Positions 22,691-35,650 of a stretch of DNA of 64,000 nucleotides are shown here, one piece after another. The notes under the pieces are model-generated. The model searched no databases, had not been told where the DNA came from, and was given only the letters and a program-made list of their open reading frames with translations. The first letter of the stretch is position 1. Every line of letters begins with the position of its first letter. The stretch comes from Enterobacter sp. RHBSTW-00994 (GTDB lineage: Bacteria > Pseudomonadota > Gammaproteobacteria > Enterobacterales > Enterobacteriaceae). Position numbers and translations under genes: made by a program. The stretch spans positions 762,588 to 826,587 of the forward strand of contig NZ_CP056199.1 of the NCBI RefSeq assembly GCF_013782625.1. Reading direction: 5' to 3'.

Positions 22691-24045
22691 TTAGCATCAC
22701 GCTGAACCAGGCTGCTGCAATCCTGCAGGGCACACTGCATGGTCAGGATCTAACGATTGATGCAGTGACGACAGATACTCGTAAAATTACGGCGGGTTGT
22801 CTGTTTGTGGCACTCAAGGGCGAGCGTTTCGACGCACACGATTTTGCAGAACAGGCTAAAGAGAGCGGTGCGGGTGCGCTGCTGGTCAGCCGTAAGCTCG
22901 ATATCGATCTGCCGCAGATTGTGGTGAAAGATACGCGTCTGGCGTTTGGCGAGCTGGCTGCGTGGGTACGCCAGCAGCTTCCGGCCAGGGTTGTGGCGTT
23001 GACGGGATCTTCAGGTAAAACCTCGGTTAAAGAGATGGCTGCGGCGATCCTCGGCCAGTGCGGCAACACGCTATATACCGCAGGAAACCTAAATAATGAC
23101 ATCGGCGTGCCGATGACATTACTTCGCCTCACCAAAGAACATCAATTTGCCGTGATCGAATTAGGGGCAAACCACCAGGGCGAAATTGCCTGGACGGTGA
23201 GCCTGACACGCCCGGAAGCCGCGTTGGTGAACAATCTGGCGGCTGCGCACCTGGAAGGTTTTGGTTCGCTGGAAGGTGTCGCCAAAGCCAAAGGTGAGAT
23301 TTACACCGGCCTGCCGATTGACGGTATCGCGATTATGAATGCCGATAACAATGACTGGCTGAACTGGCAGAGCATTATTGGTGCGCGTAAAACCTGGCGC
23401 TTCTCACCGAATGCCGCCAATAGTGATTTTACGGCGACCAATATCCATGTGACCTCACATGGCACGGAATTTACGCTCAATACCCCAACAGGGGGTGTCG
23501 ATGTTCTGTTGCCGCTGCCGGGACGACACAATATTGCTAATGCGCTGGCTGCTGCAGCCTTATCTATGGCTGTTGGCGCAACACACGACGCGATCAAAAC
23601 CGGATTGTCGACGCTGAAAGCTGTACCAGGACGTCTGTTCCCGATCCCGCTTGCCGAAAACAAGTTGTTGCTGGATGACTCCTATAACGCGAACGTCGGG
23701 TCGATGACAGCGGCTGTACAGGTTCTGTCCGAAATGCCGGGCTATCGTGTGATGGTCGTTGGCGATATGGCTGAACTGGGTGATGAAAGTGAAGCCTGTC
23801 ATCTCCAGATTGGGGAAGCCGCAAAAGCTGCGAGCCTTGATAGCGTTCTGAGTACCGGGAAACTGAGTCAGGCAATTAGTCAGGCGAGTGGTGTTGGCGA
23901 GCATTTTGCGGATAAAGCGGCATTGATTGAACGTCTGAAAACGTTGATTGCTGAAAAACAAATTGTGACTGTGTTAGTGAAAGGTTCACGTAGTGCCGCC
24001 ATGGAAGAGGTTGTGCACGCATTACAGGAGAACGGAACATGTTAG
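22687..24045 (+). CDS. murF: UDP-MurNAc-pentapeptide synthetase MurF
   Basis: A 452-residue Mur ligase, as in E. coli. It adds D-Ala-D-Ala to complete the pentapeptide precursor. The ATP-binding loop [12 protein letters not shown] is at about 104-115. The start overlaps the murE stop by 4 nt (ATGA), and the stop lies 7 nt inside mraY. Confidence 0.98.
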   Translation: MISITLNQAAAILQGTLHGQDLTIDAVTTDTRKITAGCLFVALKGERFDAHDFAEQAKESGAGALLVSRKLDIDLPQIVVKDTRLAFGELAAWVRQQLPARVVALTGSSGKTSVKEMAAAILGQCGNTLYTAGNLNNDIGVPMTLLRLTKEHQFAVIELGANHQGEIAWTVSLTRPEAALVNNLAAAHLEGFGSLEGVAKAKGEIYTGLPIDGIAIMNADNNDWLNWQSIIGARKTWRFSPNAANSDFTATNIHVTSHGTEFTLNTPTGGVDVLLPLPGRHNIANALAAAALSMAVGATHDAIKTGLSTLKAVPGRLFPIPLAENKLLLDDSYNANVGSMTAAVQVLSEMPGYRVMVVGDMAELGDESEACHLQIGEAAKAASLDSVLSTGKLSQAISQASGVGEHFADKAALIERLKTLIAEKQIVTVLVKGSRSAAMEEVVHALQENGTC

Positions 24046-25121
24046 TTTGGCTGGCCGAACATTTGGTCAAATATTACTCAGGCTTTAACGTCTTTTCCTA
24101 CCTGACGTTTCGTGCCATCGTCAGCCTGCTGACTGCGCTGTTCATCTCATTGTGGATGGGCCCGCGTATGATCGCCCGTCTGCAAAAACTCTCTTTCGGC
24201 CAGGTTGTGCGTAACGATGGTCCGGAGTCGCACTTCAGCAAGCGCGGTACGCCGACCATGGGCGGCATCATGATTCTGACCGCCATCGTCGTATCGGTCC
24301 TGTTATGGGCGTATCCGTCTAACCCGTATGTCTGGTGTGTACTGACGGTCCTGATCGGCTACGGCATCATTGGCTTTGTGGATGATTACCGAAAAGTTGT
24401 GCGTAAAGATACCAAAGGCCTGATTGCCCGTTGGAAGTATTTCTGGATGTCGGTCATTGCGCTGGGTGTGGCTTTTGCGCTGTACCTTGCAGGAAAAGAT
24501 ACACCAGCCACCGAGCTCGTGGTTCCATTCTTTAAAGACGTGATGCCGCAGTTAGGGCTGTTCTACATTCTGCTGGCTTATTTCGTGATTGTGGGCACGG
24601 GTAATGCCGTGAATCTGACGGACGGCCTGGACGGCTTGGCAATCATGCCGACGGTTTTCGTCGCGGCTGGTTTTGCGTTAGTGGCCTGGGCCACCGGTAA
24701 CATGAACTTTGCCAACTACTTGCACATTCCGTATTTACGTCACGCAGGTGAACTGGTGATCGTCTGTACGGCGATTGTCGGGGCTGGTTTGGGATTCCTG
24801 TGGTTCAACACCTATCCGGCTCAGGTATTTATGGGTGATGTTGGCTCGCTGGCACTGGGTGGTGCGCTGGGTATCATTGCTGTGCTGCTGCGTCAGGAGT
24901 TTCTGCTGGTGATCATGGGCGGTGTGTTCGTAGTAGAAACGCTGTCGGTCATTTTGCAGGTCGGTTCCTTCAAACTACGTGGACAGCGTATTTTCCGCAT
25001 GGCGCCGATTCACCACCACTATGAATTGAAAGGCTGGCCAGAACCGCGTGTTATTGTGCGCTTCTGGATTATTTCGCTGATGCTGGTGCTGATTGGCCTG
25101 GCAACGCTGAAGGTACGTTAA
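24039..25121 (+). CDS. mraY: Phospho-MurNAc-pentapeptide translocase MraY
   Basis: A 360-residue integral membrane enzyme with about ten membrane helices. It transfers phospho-MurNAc-pentapeptide to undecaprenyl phosphate to make lipid I. Family motifs include FVDDYRK at about 114 and [10 protein letters not shown] at about 190, which carry the catalytic and Mg-binding aspartates. A third signature, [12 protein letters not shown], is at about 322-333. Confidence 0.98.
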   Translation: MLVWLAEHLVKYYSGFNVFSYLTFRAIVSLLTALFISLWMGPRMIARLQKLSFGQVVRNDGPESHFSKRGTPTMGGIMILTAIVVSVLLWAYPSNPYVWCVLTVLIGYGIIGFVDDYRKVVRKDTKGLIARWKYFWMSVIALGVAFALYLAGKDTPATELVVPFFKDVMPQLGLFYILLAYFVIVGTGNAVNLTDGLDGLAIMPTVFVAAGFALVAWATGNMNFANYLHIPYLRHAGELVIVCTAIVGAGLGFLWFNTYPAQVFMGDVGSLALGGALGIIAVLLRQEFLLVIMGGVFVVETLSVILQVGSFKLRGQRIFRMAPIHHHYELKGWPEPRVIVRFWIISLMLVLIGLATLKVR

Positions 25122-25123
25122 TC

Positions 25124-26440
25124 ATGGCAGATTACCAGGGCAAAAAAGTCGTTATCATCGGGTTGGGCCTGACGGGCCTTTCCTGCGTGGACTTTTTCCT
25201 CGCACGGGGCGTGACGCCACGCGTGATGGATACGCGTGTGTCTCCGCCAGGTCTGGATACACTGCCGGAACAGGTTGAACGTCACCTGGGCGGGCTGAAT
25301 GATGATTGGCTGCTGGCTGCCGATCTCATCGTTGCAAGCCCTGGCATGGCACTGGCACATCCTTCACTCAGCGCTGCGACAGATGCGGGCGTTGAGATTG
25401 TTGGAGATATCGAGCTGTTCTGTCGTGAAGCGCAAGCCCCGGTCATCGCCATTACAGGTTCTAACGGCAAAAGCACCGTCACTACCCTGGTCGGGGAGAT
25501 GGCAAAAGCGGCGGGCATCAATGTAGGCGTTGGTGGCAATATTGGCCTGCCAGCCTTGATGCTGCTGGATAAGGGCTGTGAACTTTATGTTCTGGAACTT
25601 TCCAGCTTCCAGTTGGAAACGACCTCAAGCCTACAAGCGGCGGCGGCGACGATCCTGAACGTAACCGAAGATCATATGGATCGCTATCCATTCGGTCTGC
25701 AGCAGTATCGTGCGGCGAAACTGCGCGTTTATGAAAATGCCAAAGTTTGCGTGGTCAATGCCGATGACGCCCTGACCATGCCGGTGCGCGGTGCAGACGA
25801 ACGCTGCATCAGCTTTGGGATCACCATGGGTGATTATCATCTGAACCGCCAGCAGGGCGAGACCTGGCTGCGCGTGAAGGGTGAAAAAGTGCTGAACGTG
25901 AAAGAGATGACGCTTTCCGGCCAGCATAACTACACCAATGCGCTGGCGGCGTTGGCACTGGCTGATGCTGTCGGTTTGCCGCGTTCTTCCAGCCTGAAAG
26001 CACTGACCACCTTTACGGGTCTGGCACACCGCTTCCAGCTGGCGCTGGAACACAACGGTGTGCGCTGGATTAACGACTCCAAAGCGACCAATGTTGGCAG
26101 TACGGAAGCGGCACTAAATGGTCTGCACGTTGATGGCACATTACATCTGCTGTTGGGTGGTGATGGTAAATCAGCGGACTTCTCTTCGCTGAAGCATTAT
26201 CTGGCGGGAGATAACATCCGTCTTTACTGTTTTGGTCGTGATGGTAGCGAACTGGCTGACTTGCGCCCTGAAATCGCCGAGCAAACCGAGACAATGGAGC
26301 AGGCAATACAGTTGATTGCTCCGCGCGTTAAGCCTGGCGATATGGTACTGCTCTCTCCGGCGTGTGCAAGTCTCGATCAGTTTAAGAATTTCGAACAGCG
26401 TGGTGATGTCTTTACCCGTCTGGCGAAGGAGTTAGGCTGA
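25124..26440 (+). CDS. murD: UDP-MurNAc-L-Ala:D-Glu ligase MurD
   Basis: A 438-residue cytoplasmic Mur ligase, as in E. coli, that adds D-glutamate. An N-terminal Rossmann-like domain is followed by the ATP loop [13 protein letters not shown] at about 109 and a C-terminal ligase domain ([11 protein letters not shown] at about 317). It starts two bases after mraY, and its last base is the first base of the ftsW ATG. Confidence 0.98.
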   Translation: MADYQGKKVVIIGLGLTGLSCVDFFLARGVTPRVMDTRVSPPGLDTLPEQVERHLGGLNDDWLLAADLIVASPGMALAHPSLSAATDAGVEIVGDIELFCREAQAPVIAITGSNGKSTVTTLVGEMAKAAGINVGVGGNIGLPALMLLDKGCELYVLELSSFQLETTSSLQAAAATILNVTEDHMDRYPFGLQQYRAAKLRVYENAKVCVVNADDALTMPVRGADERCISFGITMGDYHLNRQQGETWLRVKGEKVLNVKEMTLSGQHNYTNALAALALADAVGLPRSSSLKALTTFTGLAHRFQLALEHNGVRWINDSKATNVGSTEAALNGLHVDGTLHLLLGGDGKSADFSSLKHYLAGDNIRLYCFGRDGSELADLRPEIAEQTETMEQAIQLIAPRVKPGDMVLLSPACASLDQFKNFEQRGDVFTRLAKELG

Positions 26441-27684
26441 TGCGTTTATCTCTCCCTCGCCTCAAAATGCCGCGCCTGCCAGGATTTGGGATCCTGACGT
26501 GGCTGTTTGCGGCACTGAAAGGCTGGGTGATGGGCTCTCGGGAGAAGGATACCGACAGCCTGATCATGTACGATCGCACATTGTTCTGGCTCACTCTGGG
26601 GCTGGCTGCCGTGGGCTTTATCATGGTGACATCAGCATCAATGCCTGTAGGTCAGCGACTGGCAAACGATCCTTTTCTGTTCGCCAAACGTGACGGTTTG
26701 TACATCATTCTGGCGTTCTGCCTGGCAATGGTAACGTTACGCCTGCCGATGGAATTCTGGCAGCGCCACAGTACAGCTATGCTGATTGCCTCGATTATCA
26801 TGCTGTTGATTGTACTGGTAGTGGGGAGCTCAGTTAACGGTGCATCACGCTGGATTGCGTTTGGTCCACTGCGTATTCAGCCAGCAGAGTTCACCAAATT
26901 ATCGTTGTTCTGCTATCTGGCTAACTATCTCGTACGAAAAGTTGACGAAGTACGTAATAACCTCCGTGGCTTCTTAAAACCGATGGGGGTGATCCTGGTG
27001 CTCGCGGTCTTGCTGCTGGCGCAGCCTGACCTGGGTACGGTGGTGGTGCTGTTTGTAACCACATTAGCCATGCTGTTCCTGGCGGGGGCGAAATTATGGC
27101 AGTTCATTGCCATCATCGGCATGGGGATTTCGGCGGTCGTACTGTTGATCCTCGCCGAACCTTACCGTATTCGCCGTGTGACCTCTTTCTGGAACCCATG
27201 GGAAGATCCATTTGGCAGTGGTTACCAGCTGACTCAGTCTTTGATGGCCTTTGGTCGAGGCGAGGTTTGGGGCCAGGGGCTGGGCAATTCAGTGCAGAAA
27301 CTGGAGTATTTGCCTGAAGCACATACCGACTTCATCTTCTCCATTATTGGGGAAGAACTGGGTTATATCGGTGTGGTATTGGCACTATTAATGGTATTCT
27401 TCGTCGCTTTCCGTGCCATGTCGATTGGCAGGAAAGCGCTGGAAATCGATCACCGCTTCTCAGGTTTCTTAGCCTGCTCAATAGGTATCTGGTTTAGCTT
27501 CCAGGCATTGGTAAACGTAGGGGCCGCAGCGGGTATGCTGCCGACCAAGGGCCTGACGTTGCCGCTTATCAGTTATGGTGGTTCCAGTCTGTTGATTATG
27601 TCGACGGCCATCATGTTGTTGTTACGCATAGATTATGAGACGCGTCTGGAAAAAGCTCAGGCGTTTACGCGAGGTTCACGATGA
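26440..27684 (+). CDS. ftsW: Septal peptidoglycan polymerase FtsW
   Basis: A 414-residue SEDS-family membrane protein with about ten helices. It polymerises glycan strands from lipid II at the septum, working with FtsI. SEDS signatures include the loop GGASRWI-like [10 protein letters not shown] at about 130 and the C-terminal [17 protein letters not shown] at about 368. The ORF overlaps the murD stop by one base and murG by 4 nt. Confidence 0.97.
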   Translation: MRLSLPRLKMPRLPGFGILTWLFAALKGWVMGSREKDTDSLIMYDRTLFWLTLGLAAVGFIMVTSASMPVGQRLANDPFLFAKRDGLYIILAFCLAMVTLRLPMEFWQRHSTAMLIASIIMLLIVLVVGSSVNGASRWIAFGPLRIQPAEFTKLSLFCYLANYLVRKVDEVRNNLRGFLKPMGVILVLAVLLLAQPDLGTVVVLFVTTLAMLFLAGAKLWQFIAIIGMGISAVVLLILAEPYRIRRVTSFWNPWEDPFGSGYQLTQSLMAFGRGEVWGQGLGNSVQKLEYLPEAHTDFIFSIIGEELGYIGVVLALLMVFFVAFRAMSIGRKALEIDHRFSGFLACSIGIWFSFQALVNVGAAAGMLPTKGLTLPLISYGGSSLLIMSTAIMLLLRIDYETRLEKAQAFTRGSR

Positions 27685-28745
27685 ATCAACCGAAGCGGTT
27701 AATGGTGATGGCGGGAGGGACTGGCGGGCATGTGTTCCCAGGGCTTGCTGTCGCGCACCATTTAATGGACCAGGGCTGGCAGGTTCGCTGGCTGGGAACC
27801 GCCGATCGCATGGAAGCCGATCTCGTACCGAAACACGGTATTGAGATCGATTTTATCCGCATTTCCGGATTACGCGGCAAAGGGATCAAGGCACTACTTC
27901 TGGCTCCGGTGCGTATTTTTAACGCCTGGCGTCAGGCGCGCACCATTATGAAGCGTTTCAAGCCGGATGTGGTGTTAGGTATGGGCGGCTATGTTTCAGG
28001 TCCGGGTGGACTCGCTGCGTGGTCGCTGGGTATTCCTGTTGTGCTACACGAACAGAATGGCATTGCCGGACTGACCAACAAGTGGCTGGCGAAAATTGCC
28101 ACCAAAGTGATGCAGGCCTTCCCTGGTGCATTTCCTAAAGCCGATGTGGTTGGCAACCCGGTTCGTGTAGATGTACTGGCGCTGCCATTACCTGACTCTC
28201 GTCTTGCGGGCCGTGAAGGGCCGGTTCGTGTGTTGGTCGTGGGTGGCTCTCAAGGGGCTCGTATTCTTAACCAGACGATGCCGCAGGTTGCAGAGAAACT
28301 GGGTGATGCAGTGACTATCTGGCATCAAAGCGGCAAAGGTGCGCAACAGACAGTAGAACAAGCTTATGCTGAAGCTGGGCAACCGCAGCATAAGGTGACT
28401 GAATTTATTGATGACATGGCTGCGGCTTATGCCTGGGCCGATGTCGTGGTATGCCGCTCTGGGGCGCTTACCGTGAGTGAGATTGCTGCAGCTGGCTTGC
28501 CTGCGCTGTTTGTCCCTTTTCAGCACAAAGACAGGCAGCAGTACTGGAATGCGCTTCCGCTTGAGAAAGCGGGAGCCGCGAAAATATTTGAACAGCCACA
28601 ATTTACCGCAGATGCGGTCGCCACCACCCTGGCGGGCTGGAATCGGGAAGCATTGCTGGATATGGCACAACGTGCTCGCGCGGCGGCTATTCCCGATGCG
28701 ACAGAGCGGGTGGCTAAAGAAGTGAGACTGGCCGCACAGGCTTAA
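27681..28745 (+). CDS. murG: Lipid II synthase MurG
   Basis: A 354-residue GT28 glycosyltransferase on the inner face of the membrane that adds GlcNAc to lipid I. The N-terminal glycine-rich loop [15 protein letters not shown] is at about 12-26, and the second, [12 protein letters not shown], is near 188. It overlaps ftsW by 4 nt (ATGA). Unlike its neighbours it is separated from the next gene by 59 nt that contain a terminator-like hairpin. Confidence 0.97.
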   Translation: MNQPKRLMVMAGGTGGHVFPGLAVAHHLMDQGWQVRWLGTADRMEADLVPKHGIEIDFIRISGLRGKGIKALLLAPVRIFNAWRQARTIMKRFKPDVVLGMGGYVSGPGGLAAWSLGIPVVLHEQNGIAGLTNKWLAKIATKVMQAFPGAFPKADVVGNPVRVDVLALPLPDSRLAGREGPVRVLVVGGSQGARILNQTMPQVAEKLGDAVTIWHQSGKGAQQTVEQAYAEAGQPQHKVTEFIDDMAAAYAWADVVVCRSGALTVSEIAAAGLPALFVPFQHKDRQQYWNALPLEKAGAAKIFEQPQFTADAVATTLAGWNREALLDMAQRARAAAIPDATERVAKEVRLAAQA

Positions 28746-28750
28746 CCCTC

Positions 28751-28780
28751 GCAGCGCGTGTTGCGCTGCACGTTTTTTTT
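28751..28780 (+). terminator. Terminator-like hairpin between murG and murC
   Basis: A perfect 7-bp GC-rich stem GCAGCGC (28751-28757) / GCGCTGC (28763-28769) with a 5-nt loop is followed by ACG and eight T residues (28773-28780). It has the form of an intrinsic terminator yet lies inside the dcw cluster, so it may only partly reduce transcription into murC and the fts genes. Confidence 0.6.
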
Positions 28781-28804
28781 GAAGTAGTCGATGGCGTTTA
28801 GAGA

Positions 28805-30280
28805 ATGAATACACAACAACTGGCGAAACTGCGTTCAATCGTGCCCGAGATGCGTCGCGTCCGGCACATTCACTTCGTTGGCATCGGTGGTGCTGGCATG
28901 GGCGGTATTGCCGAAGTGTTAGCTAACGAAGGTTACCAGATCAGTGGTTCCGATCTGGCACCAAACCCTGTTACGCAGCAGTTGACGGCGCTTGGGGCGA
29001 CGATCTATTTCAACCATCGTCCAGAAAACGTGCGTGACGCGAGTGTGGTTGTGGTATCCAGCGCCATCTCTTCCGATAACCCTGAGATTGTTGCCGCACA
29101 TGAAGCGCGTATCCCGGTGATTCGTCGCGCAGAAATGCTGGCAGAACTGATGCGTTTTCGTCATGGCATTGCGGTTGCCGGGACCCATGGTAAAACCACC
29201 ACGACGGCAATGGTATCCAGCATTTATGCGGAAGCGGGGCTTGATCCGACGTTTGTTAACGGTGGTTTGGTGAAGGCGGCGGGTGTACATGCACGCCTGG
29301 GTCATAGCCGTTACCTGATTGCTGAAGCGGATGAAAGTGATGCATCTTTCCTGCACTTACAGCCAATGGTGGCGATTGTCACCAACATCGAAGCTGACCA
29401 TATGGATACCTACCAGGGCGACTTCGAGAACTTAAAGCAGACGTTCATTAACTTCCTGCACAACCTGCCGTTCTATGGACGCGCGGTGATGTGCGTTGAT
29501 GACCTTGTGATCCGTGAACTGCTGCCACGTGTTGGCCGTCAAATAACTACCTATGGATTCAGTGAAGACGCTGACGTCCGTGTGGAAGATTACAAACAAG
29601 TTGGTGCTCAGGGGCATTTCACACTGGCACGCCAGGATAAAGCATTGTTGCATGTGACGCTGAATGCGCCGGGCCGCCATAATGCATTGAACGCGGCCGC
29701 GGCGGTTGCGGTTGCGACTGAAGAAGGCATTGACGACGAGGCTATTTTACGCGCACTGGAAAGTTTTCAGGGAACGGGCCGCCGTTTTGATTTCCTCGGC
29801 GAATTCCCGCTGGATAGCGTAAACGGTAAATCCGGTACGGCAATGCTGGTTGATGACTACGGCCACCATCCGACAGAAGTCGATGCCACGATTAAAGCAG
29901 CACGCGCAGGTTGGCCAGATAAAAACCTGGTGATGATTTTCCAGCCGCATCGTTTTACCCGTACCCGCGATCTGTATGACGATTTTGCCAGCGTGTTGTC
30001 TCAGGTTGATACGTTGCTGATGTTGGATGTTTATTCTGCGGGTGAAAGTCCTATTCCAGGGGCTGATAGCCGTTCTTTGTGTCGCACCATTCGTGGACGC
30101 GGTAAAGTAGACCCTATTTTGGTGTCCGATCCTGCTCAGGCCGCGGCAATTTTGGCTCCTGTGTTGACCGGTAACGATTTGATTCTCATCCAGGGCGCAG
30201 GAAATATTGGCAAAATCGCCCGTACCTTAGCTGAAATCAAACTGAAGCCGCAAACTCCGGAGGATGAACGCCATGGCTGA
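28805..30280 (+). CDS. murC: UDP-MurNAc:L-Ala ligase MurC
   Basis: A 491-residue Mur ligase, the first of the series, that joins L-alanine to UDP-MurNAc. The N-terminal Rossmann motif [17 protein letters not shown] is at about 22-38, and the ATP loop [13 protein letters not shown] is near 124. The ATG follows the murG-murC hairpin by 24 nt. Its 3' end overlaps ddlB by 8 nt. Confidence 0.98.
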   Translation: MNTQQLAKLRSIVPEMRRVRHIHFVGIGGAGMGGIAEVLANEGYQISGSDLAPNPVTQQLTALGATIYFNHRPENVRDASVVVVSSAISSDNPEIVAAHEARIPVIRRAEMLAELMRFRHGIAVAGTHGKTTTTAMVSSIYAEAGLDPTFVNGGLVKAAGVHARLGHSRYLIAEADESDASFLHLQPMVAIVTNIEADHMDTYQGDFENLKQTFINFLHNLPFYGRAVMCVDDLVIRELLPRVGRQITTYGFSEDADVRVEDYKQVGAQGHFTLARQDKALLHVTLNAPGRHNALNAAAAVAVATEEGIDDEAILRALESFQGTGRRFDFLGEFPLDSVNGKSGTAMLVDDYGHHPTEVDATIKAARAGWPDKNLVMIFQPHRFTRTRDLYDDFASVLSQVDTLLMLDVYSAGESPIPGADSRSLCRTIRGRGKVDPILVSDPAQAAAILAPVLTGNDLILIQGAGNIGKIARTLAEIKLKPQTPEDERHG

Positions 30281-31193
30281 TAAGATTGCAGTCCTGCTCG
30301 GCGGAACCTCTGCGGAGCGCGAAGTCTCACTGAACTCTGGCGCAGCTGTTGTGGCTGGCCTGCGTGAAGGCGGAGTGAATGCTCACCCTGTCGATCCTAA
30401 AGAGGTGGATGTCACGCAGCTAAAAGCGATGGGCTTCGATAAAGCCTTTATTGCACTTCATGGTCGCGGCGGTGAAGACGGCACGTTACAGGGGTTGCTT
30501 GATTTAATTGGTCTTCCCTATACCGGCAGCGGAGTGATGGCGTCCGCTATCTCTATGGACAAATTGCGCAGCAAATTACTGTGGCAGGGCGCAGGTCTGC
30601 CTGTCGCTCCATGGGTGGCGTTGACGCGACGCGAATTTGAAATGGGCCTTCAGGATAGCGTTAATACACGCATTGTGGCGCTAGGGTTACCGGTTATTGT
30701 AAAGCCCAGCCGCGAAGGTTCGAGTGTAGGGATGTCAAAAGTCGACAAAGCGGGTGATTTGTCTGCTGCCTTAGCATTGGCATTTCAACATGATGAAGAA
30801 GTTTTGATTGAAAAATGGCTCAGCGGGCCAGAATTTACCGTTGCGATGCTCGGTGAAGAAATTTTACCGTCAATTCGTATCCAACCGGCTGGAACCTTCT
30901 ATGATTATGAGGCGAAGTATCTCTCTGATGAGACGCAATATTTCTGCCCAAGTGGTCTGGAAGTTGAACGCGAAACGGATTTGCAGTCCCTGGTGCTTAA
31001 AGCCTGGAATGTTCTGGGGTGTCGCGGCTGGGGGCGAATTGATGTCATGCTCGATAGTGACGGACAATTTTACTTGTTAGAGGCGAATACTTCACCAGGC
31101 ATGACCAGCCACAGCCTCGTGCCAATGGCAGCGCGTCAGGCGGGAATGAGCTTCTCACAGCTAGTCGTACGTATTTTGGACCAGGCAGGCTGA
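30273..31193 (+). CDS. ddlB: D-alanine:D-alanine ligase B
   Basis: 306 residues starting [20 protein letters not shown], the E. coli length. An upstream in-frame ATG at 30264 touches the ribosome site CCGGAGG directly and is rejected; the ATG at 30273 has a 9-nt spacing. It is an ATP-grasp enzyme making D-Ala-D-Ala for MurF. Motifs [12 protein letters not shown] (about 63) and the C-terminal [14 protein letters not shown] are present. In E. coli ftsQAZ promoters lie within this gene. Confidence 0.97.
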   Translation: MADKIAVLLGGTSAEREVSLNSGAAVVAGLREGGVNAHPVDPKEVDVTQLKAMGFDKAFIALHGRGGEDGTLQGLLDLIGLPYTGSGVMASAISMDKLRSKLLWQGAGLPVAPWVALTRREFEMGLQDSVNTRIVALGLPVIVKPSREGSSVGMSKVDKAGDLSAALALAFQHDEEVLIEKWLSGPEFTVAMLGEEILPSIRIQPAGTFYDYEAKYLSDETQYFCPSGLEVERETDLQSLVLKAWNVLGCRGWGRIDVMLDSDGQFYLLEANTSPGMTSHSLVPMAARQAGMSFSQLVVRILDQAG

Positions 31194-31194
31194 T

Positions 31195-32034
31195 ATGTCT
31201 CAGGCTGCCTTGAACACGCGCAACCGCGAAGAGGAAGAAGAGTATTCCTCCCGGCGGAGTAATGGAACGCGTCTTGCAGGGATCATTTTCCTGCTCGGTG
31301 TGCTGTGCACCGTGTTTATCAGCGGCTGGATGGTACTGGGCTGGATGGAAGATGCACAACGGTTACCCCTGTCAAAACTGGTGGTCACCGGAGAACGTCA
31401 CTACACGCGTAATGATGACATCCGCCAGTCAATTCTGGCGTTGGGGTCGCCTGGCACGTTCATGACTCAGGACGTCAATATTATCCAGAGCCAGATTGAA
31501 CGTCTGCCGTGGATAAAACAGGCGAGTGTAAGAAAGCAATGGCCTGATGAATTGAAGATTCATCTGGTTGAATATGTGCCCATTGCGCGCTGGAATGATC
31601 AGCACATGGTTGACGTAGATGGAAACTCCTTTAGCGTCCCAAGCGATCGTGTCAGTAAGCAAAATTTACCGATGTTGTACGGCCCGGAAGGTAGTGAAAA
31701 CGAAGTGTTACAGGGTTTTCGTGATATGGGGCAGGTGCTGGCTAAGGACAGATTTACGTTAAAAGATGCAGCAATGACGGCACGCCGCTCATGGCAACTG
31801 ACTTTAACGAATGGAATTAAGCTCAATCTTGGCCGTGGCGACACGATGAAGCGTCTGGCGCGTTTTGTGGAACTTTACCCGGTTTTACAGCAGCAGGCAC
31901 AGACTGACGGCAAACGGATAAGCTACGTTGATTTGCGTTATGACTCAGGCGCAGCAGTCGGTTGGGTTCCGGCTCCGGTTGAGGAACCTAATCAGCAACA
32001 GAATCAGGCACAGGTACAGGCAGAACAACAATGA
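31195..32034 (+). CDS. ftsQ: Cell division protein FtsQ
   Basis: A 279-residue bitopic membrane protein (E. coli 276). About 24 cytoplasmic residues are followed by one membrane helix (about 25-47) and a periplasmic POTRA domain starting at [15 protein letters not shown]. It recruits FtsB and FtsL and licenses septal synthesis. The C-terminal tail is Gln-rich, with [14 protein letters not shown] at the end. The stop overlaps the ftsA start by 4 nt. Confidence 0.96.
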   Translation: MSQAALNTRNREEEEEYSSRRSNGTRLAGIIFLLGVLCTVFISGWMVLGWMEDAQRLPLSKLVVTGERHYTRNDDIRQSILALGSPGTFMTQDVNIIQSQIERLPWIKQASVRKQWPDELKIHLVEYVPIARWNDQHMVDVDGNSFSVPSDRVSKQNLPMLYGPEGSENEVLQGFRDMGQVLAKDRFTLKDAAMTARRSWQLTLTNGIKLNLGRGDTMKRLARFVELYPVLQQQAQTDGKRISYVDLRYDSGAAVGWVPAPVEEPNQQQNQAQVQAEQQ

Positions 32035-33287
32035 TCAAGGCGACGGACAGAAAACTGGTAGTTGGACTGGAGATTGGGACCGCGAAGGTTGCCGCTTTAG
32101 TAGGGGAAGTTCTGCCCGACGGTATGGTCAATATCATTGGTGTGGGAAGTTGCCCGTCCCGTGGTATGGATAAAGGTGGGGTAAACGATCTTGAGTCGGT
32201 GGTGAAATGCGTACAGCGTGCCATCGATCAGGCTGAGTTAATGGCAGATTGCCAGATTTCCTCTGTCTATCTGGCTCTTTCTGGCAAGCATATTAGCTGC
32301 CAGAATGAAATCGGCATGGTTCCGATTTCAGAAGAAGAAGTGACGCAAGAAGACGTTGAAAACGTTGTGCACACGGCGAAATCTGTGCGCGTTCGCGATG
32401 AGCATCGCGTGCTTCACGTGATTCCGCAGGAATATGCGATCGACTATCAAGAGGGGATCAAGAACCCAGTCGGTCTTTCTGGCGTCCGGATGCAGGCAAA
32501 AGTGCACTTAATTACGTGTCACAACGACATGGCGAAGAACATTGTTAAAGCCGTTGAACGTTGTGGCCTGAAAGTTGACCAACTTATTTTCGCCGGTCTG
32601 GCAGCAAGCTATTCTGTGCTGACCGAAGACGAACGTGAATTAGGCGTCTGTGTGGTCGATATTGGTGGTGGTACAATGGATATGGCCGTGTATACCGGCG
32701 GAGCCTTGCGCCACACAAAAGTTATCCCTTATGCAGGGAATGTTGTCACCAGCGATATTGCCTACGCCTTTGGTACGCCACCGAGCGATGCAGAGGCCAT
32801 CAAGGTACGCCATGGATGTGCACTGGGTTCTATCGTCGGTAAAGATGAGAGCGTTGAAGTGCCAAGCGTAGGGGGGCGTCCGCCACGCAGCCTGCAACGC
32901 CAGACGCTGGCTGAGGTCATTGAGCCTCGTTACACCGAGTTGCTCAACCTGGTCAACGAAGAGATTTTGCAGTTACAGGAACAGCTTCGCCAGCAGGGTG
33001 TTAAACACCATCTTGCCGCGGGGATTGTATTAACCGGCGGTGCGGCGCAAATTGAAGGTCTTGCGGCCTGCGCTCAGCGCGTGTTCCATACACAAGTGCG
33101 TATTGGTGCACCGCTGAATATCACCGGTTTAACGGATTATGCTCAGGAGCCGTACTATTCAACGGCTGTGGGCCTGCTTCATTATGGGAAAGAATCCCAT
33201 CTTAGTGGCGAAGCAGAAGTGGAAAAGCGAGTGTCAGTGGGGTCGTGGGTCAAACGACTCAATACCTGGCTGCGAAAAGAGTTTTAA
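32031..33287 (+). CDS. ftsA: Cell division protein FtsA
   Basis: A 418-residue actin-like ATPase that anchors FtsZ to the membrane and recruits later divisome proteins. The actin phosphate motifs are [14 protein letters not shown] at about 12-25 and [14 protein letters not shown] near 208-221. The C-terminal amphipathic membrane helix is [15 protein letters not shown]. coli FtsA has 420 residues; the difference is two residues just before that helix, as far as memory allows. Confidence 0.97.
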   Translation: MIKATDRKLVVGLEIGTAKVAALVGEVLPDGMVNIIGVGSCPSRGMDKGGVNDLESVVKCVQRAIDQAELMADCQISSVYLALSGKHISCQNEIGMVPISEEEVTQEDVENVVHTAKSVRVRDEHRVLHVIPQEYAIDYQEGIKNPVGLSGVRMQAKVHLITCHNDMAKNIVKAVERCGLKVDQLIFAGLAASYSVLTEDERELGVCVVDIGGGTMDMAVYTGGALRHTKVIPYAGNVVTSDIAYAFGTPPSDAEAIKVRHGCALGSIVGKDESVEVPSVGGRPPRSLQRQTLAEVIEPRYTELLNLVNEEILQLQEQLRQQGVKHHLAAGIVLTGGAAQIEGLAACAQRVFHTQVRIGAPLNITGLTDYAQEPYYSTAVGLLHYGKESHLSGEAEVEKRVSVGSWVKRLNTWLRKEF

Positions 33288-33296
33288 TTTTTTTAA

Positions 33297-33321
33297 GAGA
33301 CCAGAGAAAATTAGCGGTCTC
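33297..33321 (+). other. Small inverted repeat between ftsA and ftsZ
   Basis: GAGACC (33297-33302) and GGTCTC (33316-33321) are perfect inverted repeats flanking an A-rich 13-nt loop in the ftsZ leader. It has no T-run. It could shape mRNA processing or stability upstream of the ftsZ ribosome site GGAGA; this is inference. Confidence 0.35.
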
Positions 33322-33350
33322 GGGCGACAGGCACAAAACGGAGAGAAATT

Positions 33351-34502
33351 ATGTTTGAACCTATGGAATTGACCAACGACGCGGTGATTAAAGTCATCGG
33401 CGTCGGTGGCGGCGGCGGTAATGCCGTAGAGCATATGGTGCGTGAGCGTATTGAAGGTGTTGAATTTTTTGCGGTTAACACCGATGCACAGGCACTGCGT
33501 AAGACGGCTGTAGGCCAGACTATTCAGATCGGCGGTGGCATCACCAAAGGTCTGGGCGCTGGAGCTAACCCAGAAGTTGGGCGTAATGCTGCCGAAGAAG
33601 ATCGTGAAGCCCTGCGTGCTGCACTGGAAGGTGCGGACATGGTATTTATCGCCGCAGGTATGGGCGGTGGTACTGGAACAGGTGCTGCACCGGTTGTTGC
33701 TGAAGTAGCAAAAGATTTAGGTATTCTGACCGTTGCTGTTGTGACTAAGCCTTTCAACTTTGAAGGCAAGAAGCGTATGGCATTCGCGGAGCAGGGTATC
33801 ACTGAGTTGTCCAAGCATGTGGACTCTCTGATTACCATCCCGAACGACAAACTGCTGAAAGTGCTGGGTCGCGGTATCTCCCTGCTGGATGCGTTTGGCG
33901 CAGCGAACGATGTGCTCAAAGGTGCAGTTCAGGGTATCGCTGAGCTGATCACGCGTCCGGGTCTGATGAACGTTGACTTTGCAGACGTTCGCACCGTGAT
34001 GTCTGAAATGGGCTATGCGATGATGGGTTCTGGTGTGGCGAGCGGTGAAGACCGTGCTGAAGAAGCGGCTGAAATGGCTATCTCTTCTCCACTGCTGGAA
34101 GACATCGACCTGTCTGGTGCGCGCGGCGTTCTGGTCAACATCACTGCTGGCTTTGACCTGCGTCTGGATGAGTTCGAAACGGTGGGTAACACTATTCGTG
34201 CGTTCGCATCGGATAACGCAACTGTTGTTATCGGTACTTCCCTTGATCCGGAAATGAACGATGAACTGCGTGTGACTGTGGTAGCTACTGGTATCGGCAT
34301 GGACAAACGTCCAGAGATCACCCTGGTGACCAATAAGCAGACTCAGCAGCCCGTGATGGATCGTTACCAGCAGCACGGTATGGCTCCACTGACTCAAGAG
34401 CAGAAACCGGCCGCTAAAGTGGTGAACGACAATACGCCGCAAACCGCGAAAGAGCCAGATTATCTGGATATCCCAGCGTTCCTGCGCAAGCAAGCTGACT
34501 AA
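33351..34502 (+). CDS. ftsZ: Cell division GTPase FtsZ
   Basis: A 383-residue tubulin homologue, as in E. coli, that forms the Z ring. The tubulin signature [11 protein letters not shown] is at about 104-114, and the T7-type catalytic loop [11 protein letters not shown] is near 207. A variable linker at about 320-370 leads to the C-terminal peptide [14 protein letters not shown], which binds FtsA, ZipA, ZapD and others. ZapD is encoded 5 kb downstream. Confidence 0.98.
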   Translation: MFEPMELTNDAVIKVIGVGGGGGNAVEHMVRERIEGVEFFAVNTDAQALRKTAVGQTIQIGGGITKGLGAGANPEVGRNAAEEDREALRAALEGADMVFIAAGMGGGTGTGAAPVVAEVAKDLGILTVAVVTKPFNFEGKKRMAFAEQGITELSKHVDSLITIPNDKLLKVLGRGISLLDAFGAANDVLKGAVQGIAELITRPGLMNVDFADVRTVMSEMGYAMMGSGVASGEDRAEEAAEMAISSPLLEDIDLSGARGVLVNITAGFDLRLDEFETVGNTIRAFASDNATVVIGTSLDPEMNDELRVTVVATGIGMDKRPEITLVTNKQTQQPVMDRYQQHGMAPLTQEQKPAAKVVNDNTPQTAKEPDYLDIPAFLRKQAD

Positions 34503-34582
34503 GAATTGGCTGGAATTTGGGGATTTTCGCTCTTTGTGCTAAACTGGCCCATCGATAGTGATATACACTCTCGGTTGGATAG

Positions 34583-35521
<939 letters not shown>

Positions 35522-35539
35522 CGGTTAATCCCGTTTCGT

Positions 35540-35599
35540 AAAATCGACTGATTTATCTGGTACTCTCTCCGGCCAGGTGAACAGTCGATTTTTCTTTTT
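35540..35599 (+). terminator. Terminator at the end of the dcw cluster
   Basis: A perfect 11-bp stem AAAATCGACTG (35540-35550) / CAGTCGATTTT (35582-35592) is followed by TCTTTTT. The 31-nt apical part can form an inner CTGG/CCAG stem. It lies 18 nt after the lpxC stop codon. Confidence 0.75.
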
Positions 35600-35650
35600 C
35601 CCCCTTCTGATGCTTTTTCCTGCCCTTTTAACGTTTACTGAACATTGAAA

